DNA of 13,873 nucleotides from a bacterium (GTDB taxonomy: Bacteria > 4484-113 > JALSIF01), in contig JALSIF010000217.1 in NCBI GenBank assembly GCA_026981635.1, positions 1-13,873 on the forward strand. The letters are read 5' to 3'. Made by a program: the position numbers and the translations under genes. Position 1 is the stretch's first letter. Each line of letters opens with the position of its first letter. The notes under the pieces were generated by a model, which searched no databases, had not been told where the DNA came from, and saw nothing but the letters and a program-made list of their open reading frames with translations. Below, piece by piece: positions 1-7,426 of the stretch.

Positions 1-1
1 C

Positions 2-238
2 GTGGTTCGCCTTGGCATCCTGGAGGGCGACTTCCACTGGCACAAGCACGAGGAGGAGGACGAGTTCTTTCTGGTGCTAGAGGGGAGGCTTCTGGTGGAC
101 CTCAAGGGGAAGACGGTAGAGCTTGGGCCGGGGCAGGGGCTGGTGGTACCCCGCGGGGTCATTCACCGCACCCGGGCCCCGGAGCGCACCGTGGTGTTGA
201 TGGTGGAGGGGGCCGGGGTGGTCCCTACCGGTGATTAG
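2..238 (+). CDS. Small single-domain cupin protein (5' end cut by window)
   Basis: This is the C-terminal part of a small metal-binding cupin, about 78 residues in view. Cupin motif 1 is visible as HxH, four residues, E, six residues, G (HKH...E...G, about residues 14-28). Motif 2 is visible as G(x5)PxG(x2)H (about residues 44-55). The His, His, Glu and His of these motifs are the usual metal ligands of the family; the last motif-2 Asn is not conserved. Related single-domain cupins are usually about 110-120 residues with an extra N-terminal strand region, so the gene very probably begins before base 1 and the GTG at base 2 is not its start. The substrate cannot be told from the sequence: the family includes enzymes, sugar-binding proteins and storage-type proteins. 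A 66-base gap separates it from the toxin-antitoxin pair downstream, so co-transcription is possible but unproven. Confidence 0.85.
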   Translation: MVRLGILEGDFHWHKHEEEDEFFLVLEGRLLVDLKGKTVELGPGQGLVVPRGVIHRTRAPERTVVLMVEGAGVVPTGD

Positions 239-304
239 AGGAGAAGACCGTTAGGTGGGCTGGCAGAGGTGCCAAACTGGGCTCGGGGGGTGGAATGGGG
301 GCAG

Positions 305-634
305 ATGGGAAGGGCTGCTACCCTTGGCGCAGAGCGCATCCGGCAGATCCTCCGGGAGCACAGCGGGGAGCTTAGCCGCCTGGGGGTGCGCCGCCTTTGC
401 CTGTTTGGCTCCTACGCCCGGGGCGAGGCCGGCCCGGAGAGTGATGTGGACATGGTGGTGGAGTTTGAGAGGCCCACTTTTGACAACTTCATGGAGCTTA
501 GTGAGCTTCTGGAGGAGATCCTAGGAACTGGGGTGGATCTGATTACCTTTTCTGGGCTCAAACCGAGAATCCTGGCTCGGGTCAAGGAAGAGGGGATTGA
601 CATCTATGTCTCGCAGGGATCTGCTTTATCTTGA
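305..634 (+). CDS. mntA: MntA-type minimal nucleotidyltransferase (antitoxin of a HEPN-MNT pair)
   Basis: This is a minimal nucleotidyltransferase of the DNA polymerase beta fold, 109 residues from the chosen start. The signature GSYARG (residues 35-40) is followed by SDVD (46-49), giving the metal-binding Asp47 and Asp49. A third acidic residue is Asp78 in VDLI. In characterised pairs MntA-like antitoxins transfer AMP to a tyrosine of the partner HEPN RNase and silence it. The next gene is exactly such a partner and overlaps this one by 29 bases, which implies translational coupling. I chose ATG at 305 because it gives a length close to the family norm (about 95-110). An upstream in-frame GTG at 269 would add 12 residues with no family resemblance. 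No clear ribosome binding site supports either start, so the start is uncertain. The nucleotide donor is inferred from the family. Confidence 0.88.
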   Translation: MGRAATLGAERIRQILREHSGELSRLGVRRLCLFGSYARGEAGPESDVDMVVEFERPTFDNFMELSELLEEILGTGVDLITFSGLKPRILARVKEEGIDIYVSQGSALS

Positions 635-959
635 GGACATCATTGAAGCCTGTGAAAAGATACAAGAGTATGTTCAGGGTTACTCTTACGAGACGTTTTT
701 GGCCGACAGCAAGACCAGGGATGCCGTAGCACGAAACCTGCAGATTATCGGGGAGGCAGCCAGGCGGTTGAGTCCTGAGCTTAAGGATGCCCACTCAGAG
801 GTTGAGTGGAATCGTATAGCCGGGCTTAGAAACCGGATAGTTCATGAATATTCCGGAATTGACTGGCAGATTGTTTGGGATGTAATCGTGGCCAGGTTGC
901 CTGAGCTTAGGGACCAGGCAGAGATGATCCTCCGAACCGAGTTCGGTGAAGAGGGCTAG
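606..959 (+). CDS. hepT: HepT-like HEPN ribonuclease toxin (DUF86)
   Basis: This is a 117-residue, all-helical HEPN-domain protein. The catalytic RX4HXY motif is complete: Arg75, His80 and Tyr82 in RNRIVHEY. Known HepT toxins cleave RNA with the Arg and His, and the Tyr is the residue adenylylated by MntA. The upstream block NLQIIGEAARRL (about 44-55) is typical of DUF86. ATG at 606 is preferred over TTG at 597, because the purine-rich stretch at about 582-595 lies at a workable distance for ribosome binding. The gene overlaps mntA by 29 bases in another frame. Its 3' end meets the convergent crotonase gene, and both use one CTAG (956-959) as stop. Codons are more AT-rich than in the metabolic genes (ATA, AGA, GAA and ATT are common), which fits horizontal arrival. 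That is an inference, as is the toxin activity. Confidence 0.9.
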   Translation: MSRRDLLYLEDIIEACEKIQEYVQGYSYETFLADSKTRDAVARNLQIIGEAARRLSPELKDAHSEVEWNRIAGLRNRIVHEYSGIDWQIVWDVIVARLPELRDQAEMILRTEFGEEG

Positions 960-1891
960 GAGGGAGTCTCGGTCTCCTTTTTGTCTTCCCCCATTGCCTC
1001 CTCAAAGTCCTGCGGGGTCCAGGCGAAGGGGTAGGTGGGTTCTCTCAGCATCTCCCACAGACCCTGGTAGTCGGGGCGGCGCTTCATCACGAAGGCGGAG
1101 ATGGCCTCGCGCACCTCGGGACTCAGGTTGTGGATGGCAAGCCAGTCGCGGGCGTGGTGGACGGTGAGGGCCTCGGAAAGCTCGCGCCAGAAGTTTAGCT
1201 GGGCCTTGGTGTAGCGCAGACACTCGGGGAGCTTCTGGCGGAGCTGCTCGGCCAGCTCCAGCACTGCCTGGTCCAGCTTCTCGTAGGGAACCACCCGGTT
1301 CACCCAGCCCCACTCCAGGGCCTTCGTGGCCGGGATGGGCTGGTTGAGGAAGAGGATCTCGCGGGCGCGCCGGTCGCCCACGATGAGGGGGAGCCACTGG
1401 GTGGCCCCGCCCGCCGCCACGCTGCCGTTGGAGGCGCCGATCTGGCGCAGGGTCACATGCTCCGCCGCCACCGCCAGGTCGCAGGCGATGTTCAGCTCGT
1501 TGCCCCCTCCCACCACCATGCCGTTTAGGCGGGCGATGGTGGGCTTGCCGCAGTTTCTGATCCACCAGTGGAGGTGGATGAAGGCGCTCATCCACTTGAA
1601 GTAGTCCTGGGGGCGCCTGATGAACTGGCGCTGCTCCTTGAGGTCGGCGCCGGTGGAGAAGGCCTCCCGGCCGGCACCGGTGAGCACGATGACCGAGATG
1701 GCATCGTCAAAGGAGGCGTCGCGGAAGGCCTCGGTCAGCTCCAGTAGGGTCTGGTGGTTGAAGCAGTTGAGCACCTCGGGGCGGTTGATGGTTATCCAGG
1801 CAACATAGTCGCGCTTCTCGAAGATGACGAAGCGGAACTGAAAGTCGGCCGGATCGCGGCCGGCAAGGGGGGAGCTGGTCTTGCTCTCCAT
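956..1891 (-). CDS. Crotonase-superfamily enzyme, MenB/BamA-like branch
   Basis: This is a 311-residue enoyl-CoA hydratase/isomerase fold acting on a CoA thioester. The oxyanion-hole region FSTGADL is at 78-84. GGGNEL (128-133) carries Glu132, which corresponds to the first catalytic Glu of crotonase. The second catalytic Glu position is Gly152 (QIGASNG). That substitution, with the following GGATQWLPLIVG stretch and a late VMKRRPDY segment (268-275), resembles MenB (dihydroxynaphthoyl-CoA synthase) and BamA (6-oxocyclohexene-carbonyl-CoA hydrolase) rather than classical beta-oxidation hydratases. No men or benzoyl-CoA genes are nearby, so the substrate is unknown. The ORF extends upstream to 1984, but ATG at 1891 has a GGAGG (1900-1904) eight bases before it and is where homology begins. 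It lies 112 bases after the antiporter gene and may be co-transcribed or use its own promoter near 1990. Confidence 0.85.
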   Translation of the reverse strand: MESKTSSPLAGRDPADFQFRFVIFEKRDYVAWITINRPEVLNCFNHQTLLELTEAFRDASFDDAISVIVLTGAGREAFSTGADLKEQRQFIRRPQDYFKWMSAFIHLHWWIRNCGKPTIARLNGMVVGGGNELNIACDLAVAAEHVTLRQIGASNGSVAAGGATQWLPLIVGDRRAREILFLNQPIPATKALEWGWVNRVVPYEKLDQAVLELAEQLRQKLPECLRYTKAQLNFWRELSEALTVHHARDWLAIHNLSPEVREAISAFVMKRRPDYQGLWEMLREPTYPFAWTPQDFEEAMGEDKKETETPS

Positions 1892-1899
1892 TGGTGGGT

Positions 1900-1904
1900 C
1901 CTCC
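1900..1904 (-). promoter_or_regulatory. Ribosome binding site deciding the crotonase start
   Basis: GGAGG on the minus strand lies 8 bases before ATG 1891-1889. It selects this start over the upstream in-frame codons of the longer reading frame, which have no such site. Confidence 0.75.
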
Positions 1905-1987
1905 CTGGCTGGGTTTTCTTTTCCTTCTGTTTTCCTCTCTGCCTGTCCCGGGGGGGACGGGCCAAAATGAAGTCTGGCTGGCAACCA

Positions 1988-1993
1988 TTCTAG
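1988..1993 (-). promoter_or_regulatory. Possible -10 element for the crotonase gene
   Basis: TAGAAT on the minus strand lies in the 112-base gap between the antiporter stop and the crotonase start. It matches the TAGAAT seen before two other genes in this window. It would give a leader of about 90 bases. No -35 element is recognisable, so the call is weak. The rest of the gap shows no strong hairpin or terminator. Confidence 0.3.
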
Positions 1994-2003
1994 GCGGGCG
2001 GGC

Positions 2004-3224
2004 CTAGCGGGCAGGGGCAGGGGCAGGCTCGGCCACCTGCGGCTTTTTCTGGGCGGGGTAGATCAGGCGGAAGAGGAGGGGGAAGACGGTGCAGGAGAGG
2101 AGGGCCAGCAGAATGAGGGCGGCATAGACCTGCTCCTGGCGGGCAGGCTCTGCCGCCAGCAGGCCCGCCTCACGCCCGATCTCGGCGGCGGCGATGATCA
2201 GGGCGAGGCGACTGGATAGCAGCACCCCTGCCCCCAGCACCTGGCGGAAGCTGCGGCCGGTAATGAGCAGGATGAAGGCGGGAACCACCTTGATGAGCAG
2301 GGCGAGGGCAAACAGGGCGGCCACCATGAGCAGGGCCTGGGGGGAGAGGAGGGTCTTTAGGTCAACGCTCATTCCCACCCAGATGTAGAAGAGGGGGATG
2401 AAGAAGCCGTAGCCGAAGCCGGCCAGCTTCTCCTCCAGGGCGCCCCGGCGGTGGAAGACAAAGCCGGCTACCGCACCGGCCAGAAAGCTTCCCAGGATGG
2501 CCTCCACCCCAAAGAAGGCGGCCAGCACCACAAAGGCAAACATGAGCGCCATGGCGCTTCTTACCCCAAGCTCATCGGGGTCCTCCCCCAGAAGCAGGCG
2601 CTGGAAGAAGTGGGGGTGCCACCAGATGAGCAGGCGGAGAAGATAGAGGGCCAGGCCGCCCCCGATGAAGAGGCCAAGGAAAAGGAGCATTCCGAGGCTG
2701 AATCCGGAGTGGATGTAGATCTCGTAGAGCACGATGCCCAAAAGGGCGATGAAGTCGGCCACCAGGGCGACCACCAGCATGGTCTGGCCGAAGGGCTGCT
2801 GGAGGTGACCCCCGGAGCGGAGCACCCTGAGGATTACGTCGGCCGAAGAGGTGGAGAGGACCAGGGCGAGAAAGACAGGCAGGCCCATCATCCGGATGCC
2901 CCAGAAGGAGAGGAGCAGGGTCCCCCCCATAATTAGCGTGCCCAGGATGACCGAGACGATCCCCTGGCGCTTGAGCTCAACGAAGTCCAGCTCCAGGCCG
3001 GCCAGGAAGAGAATGAGCAGCAGGCCTACGTTGGCTACATGGTTGAGGAAGCTAAGATCGGCCACCCCAAGGTAGTTGGGCAGGTCCAGCAGGGTGGGGC
3101 CAATGAGCACCCCAAAAACGAGCTCTCCTACTACTGGGGCAAGACCGAGGCGGCGGGCCAAGGGGGGGATGGCAAAGGCACCCGCCATGACGATGAAGAG
3201 GAGGATGGAGAGGCGAACGTCCAT
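2004..3224 (-). CDS. CPA2-family cation/proton antiporter (Kef/Nap-type membrane subunit)
   Basis: This 406-residue, highly hydrophobic protein of the Na+/H+ exchanger fold has about 12 membrane segments, without the C-terminal RCK domain found in KefB/C. Typical landmarks are FLAGLELD (73-80), STSSADV (124-130) and the core aspartate Asp157 in VADFIA. The residue before Asp157 is Ala, where electrogenic antiporters have Asp and Kef-type proteins have Gln, so ion selectivity and stoichiometry cannot be predicted. The tail is rich in Pro and Ala, encoded by a short GCAGGG-type repeat (about 2009-2030). The gene starts two bases after the stop of the RCK-USP gene, so the two are almost certainly one operon. 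The RCK protein is the probable cytosolic gating subunit. Likely roles are K+ or Na+ efflux and pH homeostasis (inference). Confidence 0.9.
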   Translation of the reverse strand: MDVRLSILLFIVMAGAFAIPPLARRLGLAPVVGELVFGVLIGPTLLDLPNYLGVADLSFLNHVANVGLLLILFLAGLELDFVELKRQGIVSVILGTLIMGGTLLLSFWGIRMMGLPVFLALVLSTSSADVILRVLRSGGHLQQPFGQTMLVVALVADFIALLGIVLYEIYIHSGFSLGMLLFLGLFIGGGLALYLLRLLIWWHPHFFQRLLLGEDPDELGVRSAMALMFAFVVLAAFFGVEAILGSFLAGAVAGFVFHRRGALEEKLAGFGYGFFIPLFYIWVGMSVDLKTLLSPQALLMVAALFALALLIKVVPAFILLITGRSFRQVLGAGVLLSSRLALIIAAAEIGREAGLLAAEPARQEQVYAALILLALLSCTVFPLLFRLIYPAQKKPQVAEPAPAPAR

Positions 3225-3226
3225 GG

Positions 3227-4687
3227 CTACTCGTGTCCCACCAGCAGTGTGGTTATGGGAGAGTGATGGGCAACAAAGGCGGCTAAATCGGGAGAAAAGA
3301 AACTTAGCGGTCTGAGTCGGTCCACGCCCAGCACAATCAGATCATGGTTGCGCGCGGCCTTGACCAGCTCCATGACTGGGTTACCGGTAAGTTGCAGCTC
3401 CTCAAAACCCACATGCCGCAAGCGTGCTTGGTGACGGGCTCTACTTAGAATGGGAGCTTGGGTTTTCTCTTCTTCCTGAGTGAGTAAGTGGGGACGGCTG
3501 ACCACCGCGGCGGTCACACTAGCGCCCAGTTGGCGGGCGAGGGAGATGGCGATATGGATGGCCAGCTCCCCGTGGACCCCTTCGCTGAGAGGGACCAGCA
3601 GGCGGCGCCAGGGGTGGGTGCCGCGCAGGATTATGAGAGGTATGGAAGTCAGGCGGGAGACCTTAGTTACTACCGTTTCGCGGCGGACGACCATTAGGCT
3701 ACCGGCGGGTGGAGGCGGAAAGACAATTAATCCGTATTTGTCTTTAGATAGCATAATTTTATGAGCTTCAACAGGGTCTTCTTTTAGGATGGTTGTAGAA
3801 TAGGCTTCCTGTGGTAGTGTAGTGTGCTGATCTATGAGGCGCTCTAATCCAAATGAATGAGATCTGCCAAAGAGAAGCTCTACAAAGTCAATTCTCTTCA
3901 CTTTTGTGTGGTGATAGATCCAGTCCAGCTCGGCTAAGACCAGCTCTACCGGATCTTTAGCTCGGATAGTTACGAGCATTAACTCGCCATATTGGAGAGG
4001 AAACTCAATGTCCTCCCCTCTAAAACCTCCTACAATGGTAGGCAGAATACGTTTATCTCCCACCAATAGAACCCGGTCTTCTGCCAAGATGACTGTCTCC
4101 TTATCTGGCACAATAAGTTTGTTATTCCGGTAGACAGCTGCAACTATCCAGGAAAGTGGGGAGAGTTCGCGAAGTTTGCGACCCACATACGGGGAGTCGG
4201 GGGCAACCGTCACCTCAATTATCTCACCTTCTCCCAGGCCAATTCCCTCGGGGTGGCGACCACGCAGTTCTATCTCGTTCTGTATCAGGGTGGCAAGAGC
4301 GGCGGAGCGGAAAACCACCTTTACGTTTTCCCCTAGCTTTTGGAAACTTTCCAGGTTGCTTCGTTCCCTGACCAGCGCAACCACCTGGGGGACACTGTGG
4401 ATCTGACTGGCCAGGCGGGCTATTTCCAAGTTTTCCTCATCACTCTCGGTCAAGGCAAGGGCCACTTCAGCTTGCTCAATTCCAGCCCGGCGCAGCACCA
4501 GGTCACTGGTTGCATCACCTACCACCGCTGCTACCACGCGGGGGTTTTCACGCAGACGCTCAATCAATTCAGCCTTTTCATCAACCAGGGCAAATTCCCA
4601 GCTTTCACCCAACCGGTAAATCAGCTCTACGCCGGTCTGCCCCACTCCGGCGATGAGCATGCGCACTCTACGCTCTTTTTTTTCCAC
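3227..4687 (-). CDS. RCK (TrkA-N/TrkA-C) protein fused to universal-stress-type domains
   Basis: This 486-residue cytosolic regulatory protein has an N-terminal Rossmann RCK_N domain with GVGQTG (14-19) and an acidic residue at the end of strand 2 (Asp36), as in NAD(H)-binding RCK domains. A TrkA_C/RCK_C domain follows (about 145-225; EIIEVTV..., then RVLLVGD). The C-terminal half (about 235-486) looks like two alpha/beta USP-type units. The last one reads RRLLVPLSEG, then DLIVLGVD, and ends LLVGHE. The G-x2-G-x9-G(S/T) ATP loop of UspA is not visible, so nucleotide binding there is doubtful. The start is GTG at 4687; a later ATG at 4660 is an alternative, and neither has a clean ribosome binding site. 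Roughly 3700-4700 is much more AT-rich than its neighbours (for example 38% GC at 3841-3900 against 63% at 3061-3120, counted by eye). It probably senses dinucleotides or adenylates and gates the downstream antiporter. Confidence 0.88.
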   Translation of the reverse strand: MEKKERRVRMLIAGVGQTGVELIYRLGESWEFALVDEKAELIERLRENPRVVAAVVGDATSDLVLRRAGIEQAEVALALTESDEENLEIARLASQIHSVPQVVALVRERSNLESFQKLGENVKVVFRSAALATLIQNEIELRGRHPEGIGLGEGEIIEVTVAPDSPYVGRKLRELSPLSWIVAAVYRNNKLIVPDKETVILAEDRVLLVGDKRILPTIVGGFRGEDIEFPLQYGELMLVTIRAKDPVELVLAELDWIYHHTKVKRIDFVELLFGRSHSFGLERLIDQHTTLPQEAYSTTILKEDPVEAHKIMLSKDKYGLIVFPPPPAGSLMVVRRETVVTKVSRLTSIPLIILRGTHPWRRLLVPLSEGVHGELAIHIAISLARQLGASVTAAVVSRPHLLTQEEEKTQAPILSRARHQARLRHVGFEELQLTGNPVMELVKAARNHDLIVLGVDRLRPLSFFSPDLAAFVAHHSPITTLLVGHE

Positions 4688-4745
4688 CCTTCCCGCCTGG
4701 TTCCTTCCCCGCCAGGTTTACCTAAGGCTAGATTTGTGAAGCACG

Positions 4746-4751
4746 ATTATA
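4746..4751 (-). promoter_or_regulatory. -10 element (TATAAT) before the RCK-antiporter pair
   Basis: A perfect TATAAT on the minus strand lies 58 bases before the RCK GTG start. It sits inside an 11-base word, GCCTATAATCG (4744-4754), that is identical to the one before the glycosyltransferase gene (12664-12674). No good -35 hexamer is visible. It lies just past the stop of the iron-sulfur gene, so it could make the ion-transport pair independent of the upstream two genes. Confidence 0.55.
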
Positions 4752-4760
4752 GGCAGATTC

Positions 4761-6053
4761 CTATACCGTACTCAGCCAGTGAAGGAGCTGGCTGGGGAGG
4801 AGGACCGGCAGATCGGCTCCCTCCCTGAGCAGGGAGGCCTTCAGGCTCAGGGCGCAGGCGGGGTTGGTGGAGAGGATGAGATCCGGCTTCAGGCTGAGCA
4901 GCGCTTGGGCGAGCCTTCTTCCCATCGTCTCGGCCTGGGCAGGAAAGTCAAGCAAGAATGAGCCCCCAAAGCCGCAGCAGGCCCGATCGGGAAGAAGCCC
5001 AGGCTGAAGCAGGTCTACCCTCCTCCCCAGCAGGGGAGCAAGCTTGTCACCGGAGGGAATGAAGTTCCTGCGGTGGCAGGCGTCGTGGAGGGCCACCCGG
5101 AGGGGGAGGCGGCGGCCAAAGGCGGGGTTTGCAGAGTGGTCCAGGATGAGCTTGAGGCCATAGACCGTGCGGCTGGCAAAGCGCTCCCCCGCCCTGCCGG
5201 CCAGCCGGGGATACCAGCTGCGGATGACCTCCAGGCAGGTGGGGTTGTCCACCACGATGGGGGTATCCCCCTCCCCGAAGAGGGCCAGGTTACGGGCGAT
5301 GGCTCGCTGCAAAAAATCTAGGTCTCCCACCCCCAGGCCGGCCGCCCCGCAGCAGGCGCTTCCCCTAACCGGCCTGAGCCGGATACCCAGCTTGGCTGCG
5401 AGGCCCACCAGGCAGTCAAGCGCCTGGGGAAATAGGGACGTCTGCACACAGTCGGAAAAGAGAAGCATGGGGACCGCCCCCGAACTTGGGGGGGCGTCAC
5501 CACCCTGGCAGGCGGGAGTGGGAGGTGACCCGCAAGCGGCCTGGACAAGGGAGGCAGCGATCCTTCTGTCCGGCCGGGGGGAGCCGGCGAGCCAGCGGGT
5601 GAGAGGGAGCAGGGGTCGGGCTAGCCGGAGCAGAGGAGGGAGGCGCCGGTGGGGGTCAAGCAGGGTCCAGCGGGCCAGCCGCCACCAGGGGGGACGGCTC
5701 CGGGGGTGGGAGACGACCATGCGGGCCACCTCAAAGAGGGCCACGGTAGGGATGTGGCTGGGGCAGACGGTGGCGCAGTTGCCACACCGCAGGCAGTCAA
5801 AGAGCAGTTCCCTGAAGCGGGCGGTGGGCGGTGGGAGAGAACCCTGGTCCTCCCCCGGCTTTGCGTGCAAAAGTCGGTCAATGAGCAGAAGGTGGCCACG
5901 GGCGGTGTGTCCCTCGTGGCGGGTGAGGGTGAAGACCGGACACACGGTGGTGCAGGCCCCGCAGGCGGAGCAGGCCGAGAGCCAGTGGGAGAGAGAAGAG
6001 AGCAGCTCACTGGGAGAGGGGTCTGCCGGTCGGCTGTGGCCGTCGGCGGACAA
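4761..6053 (-). CDS. GlcF/LutA-like iron-sulfur protein (two 4Fe-4S motifs, two CCG domains)
   Basis: This 430-residue cytosolic or membrane-associated electron-transfer protein begins with two ferredoxin-type motifs, CxxCxxCxxxCP, with cysteines at 28/31/34/38 and 87/90/93/97. Two cysteine-rich CCG domains follow. The first has Cys202 and CCG at 234-236; the second has CH at 326-327 and CCG at 359-361. This is the layout of glycolate oxidase subunit GlcF and of related LutA/HdrB-type proteins. A Pro/Gly-rich linker lies at about 173-193. No GlcD-like flavoprotein partner is in the window, so the electron donor is unknown. The start is TTG at 6053 and comes one codon after the stop of the PLP enzyme, in the same reading frame (TAG ACC TTG). 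The ribosome binding site is weak, suggesting translational coupling. No earlier in-frame start is possible, and the first Cys motif begins only 28 residues in. Confidence 0.88.
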   Translation of the reverse strand: MSADGHSRPADPSPSELLSSLSHWLSACSACGACTTVCPVFTLTRHEGHTARGHLLLIDRLLHAKPGEDQGSLPPPTARFRELLFDCLRCGNCATVCPSHIPTVALFEVARMVVSHPRSRPPWWRLARWTLLDPHRRLPPLLRLARPLLPLTRWLAGSPRPDRRIAASLVQAACGSPPTPACQGGDAPPSSGAVPMLLFSDCVQTSLFPQALDCLVGLAAKLGIRLRPVRGSACCGAAGLGVGDLDFLQRAIARNLALFGEGDTPIVVDNPTCLEVIRSWYPRLAGRAGERFASRTVYGLKLILDHSANPAFGRRLPLRVALHDACHRRNFIPSGDKLAPLLGRRVDLLQPGLLPDRACCGFGGSFLLDFPAQAETMGRRLAQALLSLKPDLILSTNPACALSLKASLLREGADLPVLLPSQLLHWLSTV

Positions 6054-6056
6054 GGT

Positions 6057-7421
6057 CTAACCCGACCGGCGCTGGGGGGATAGGGTGCGCTCCCCCAGCT
6101 CCGCCCTGAGCCAGTCAAAACCCCGCTCAAAGTCGCGGATGAGGTCGTCGGGGTTTTCCAGCCCCACTGAGAGGCGGATGCCCCCCGGCTCCAGGCCGCC
6201 CTCGGTGATCCCCTCCTCGCCCAGGGCGGCGTGGGTCATGGCGCTGGGCAGCTCAATGAGGGTCTTTACCTGGCCTAGGCTCACCGCCAGGGTGATGGAG
6301 TAGGCCTCGCGGGCAAGGAAGTCCAGCAGGGCACGGGCTGGCTCCAGGCCGCCGTGGAGGGTGAAGTAGATGAGAAAGCCGGGCATGTAGTCTCCGTCGG
6401 GGGAGACCATCTGGCGCTTGGCCACCTCCAGGTCGGGGAAGGAGGCGAGGCCGGGATAGCGCACCTCCCTCACCAGGGGGTGGTTCTCCAGCCAGGTGGC
6501 CACCTTGCGGGCAGTCTCCTGCTGGGCGTGCAGCCTTACCGGCAGGGTGGGAAGGCCGTAGACCAGGATGTTCCAGGCGCTCATCGGGGCCATCACCCCG
6601 CCGAAGTCCTTGCGGAAGATGCGAAGATCGTCGTAGAGCTCCCGCGGCGCCACCACTACTCCCCCCATCACAGTGCCAAAGCCCCCCACGTCCTTGGTTA
6701 GTGACTCCACCACCATATGGGCGCCGTGGCGAAGGGGCTGCTGGCCGTAGGGGGTGGCGAAGGTGTTGTCCACGATGAGATAGGCCCGCTCCTCGGGTGC
6801 GCGGTCGGCGTTGTACTCGTCAACCACCGCCCTGAGGGCGGCGATGTCTATCACGTCAAGGTCGGGGTTGACCGGCGTCTCCAGGTAGACTGCCCGGGTG
6901 CGGTGGTTGAGGGCCTGGTCAAGTTCATCGGGACTGTTAAGGTCAACCCTGACCACCTCAACCCCCAGCCGAGGGAGCCAGTTCTCCAGCAGGGAGTGGG
7001 TGCATCCGTAGAGCAGGCGGTGGGCGATGATGCGGTCGCCGGCCCTGACCAACACTCCGAGGGCGGCGGCGATGGCCGCCATTCCGCTGGCAAAACAGAC
7101 CGCCACCTCCCCGCCGTGGGCGAAGGCGAGGTTCTCCTCCAGCATGGCCCGGGTGGGCTCGTCCAGGCGGTCATAGATGTAGACTGGCGGCTCACCCTCC
7201 TTGGGCTCGGGGAAGCGTTCAAAACCCATTGCCCCCCTGGAGCTGGAGTACAACCGATAGGTAACGCTCTGAGAGATGGGCGGGACCACATGGTGGCGAA
7301 AGTCCCACTTCCAGGACATCATCCGCCCGTGGATGTAGTGGCTCTGGTGAGTGTATTCCTTCTCCCTCCCCTCGGGTAGGCCGGCTCCCATGCCGCTCTT
7401 GTCTTTGCCCCGCTCGGCCAT
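6057..7421 (-). CDS. PLP-dependent trans-sulfuration enzyme (Cys/Met metabolism family)
   Basis: This 454-residue enzyme is of the cystathionine gamma-synthase / methionine gamma-lyase / O-acylhomoserine sulfhydrylase family. Visible landmarks are the YDRLDEPTR segment (83-91), FASGMAA with the phosphate-binding Ser112-Gly113, the PLP-ring aspartate Asp218 in VDNTFATP, the Schiff-base Lys243 in ESLTKDVGG, and the C-terminal RLSVGLENPDDL. In the usual Y-x-R-x-x-N-P-T motif the Asn is Glu here. The N-terminal extension before the first family landmark is longer than usual. The reaction (lyase, synthase or sulfhydrylase) cannot be assigned from these motifs. The start ATG 7421 is chosen because AGGTGA lies five bases upstream (7427-7432); a GTG at 7430 would overlap that site. 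It heads the minus-strand run and is directly followed by the iron-sulfur gene. Confidence 0.9.
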   Translation of the reverse strand: MAERGKDKSGMGAGLPEGREKEYTHQSHYIHGRMMSWKWDFRHHVVPPISQSVTYRLYSSSRGAMGFERFPEPKEGEPPVYIYDRLDEPTRAMLEENLAFAHGGEVAVCFASGMAAIAAALGVLVRAGDRIIAHRLLYGCTHSLLENWLPRLGVEVVRVDLNSPDELDQALNHRTRAVYLETPVNPDLDVIDIAALRAVVDEYNADRAPEERAYLIVDNTFATPYGQQPLRHGAHMVVESLTKDVGGFGTVMGGVVVAPRELYDDLRIFRKDFGGVMAPMSAWNILVYGLPTLPVRLHAQQETARKVATWLENHPLVREVRYPGLASFPDLEVAKRQMVSPDGDYMPGFLIYFTLHGGLEPARALLDFLAREAYSITLAVSLGQVKTLIELPSAMTHAALGEEGITEGGLEPGGIRLSVGLENPDDLIRDFERGFDWLRAELGERTLSPQRRSG

Positions 7422-7426
7422 GTCGC

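Noticed and set aside
2009-2030. Short GGGGCA repeat at the end of the antiporter gene
   Set aside because: It encodes an ordinary Ala-Pro tail and is only about three units long; it is not a repeat element.
4676-4683. Run of eight A (minus strand) near the start of the RCK gene, as a possible phase-variation tract
   Set aside because: It encodes part of a lysine-rich N-terminus, a downstream ATG at 4660 would bypass it, and one run of eight is not enough evidence.
5167-6060. Plus-strand open frame of 297 codons opposite the GlcF-like gene
   Set aside because: Its translation is Arg/Ser/Pro-rich low-complexity sequence with no motifs, while the minus strand holds a gene with all expected cysteine motifs.
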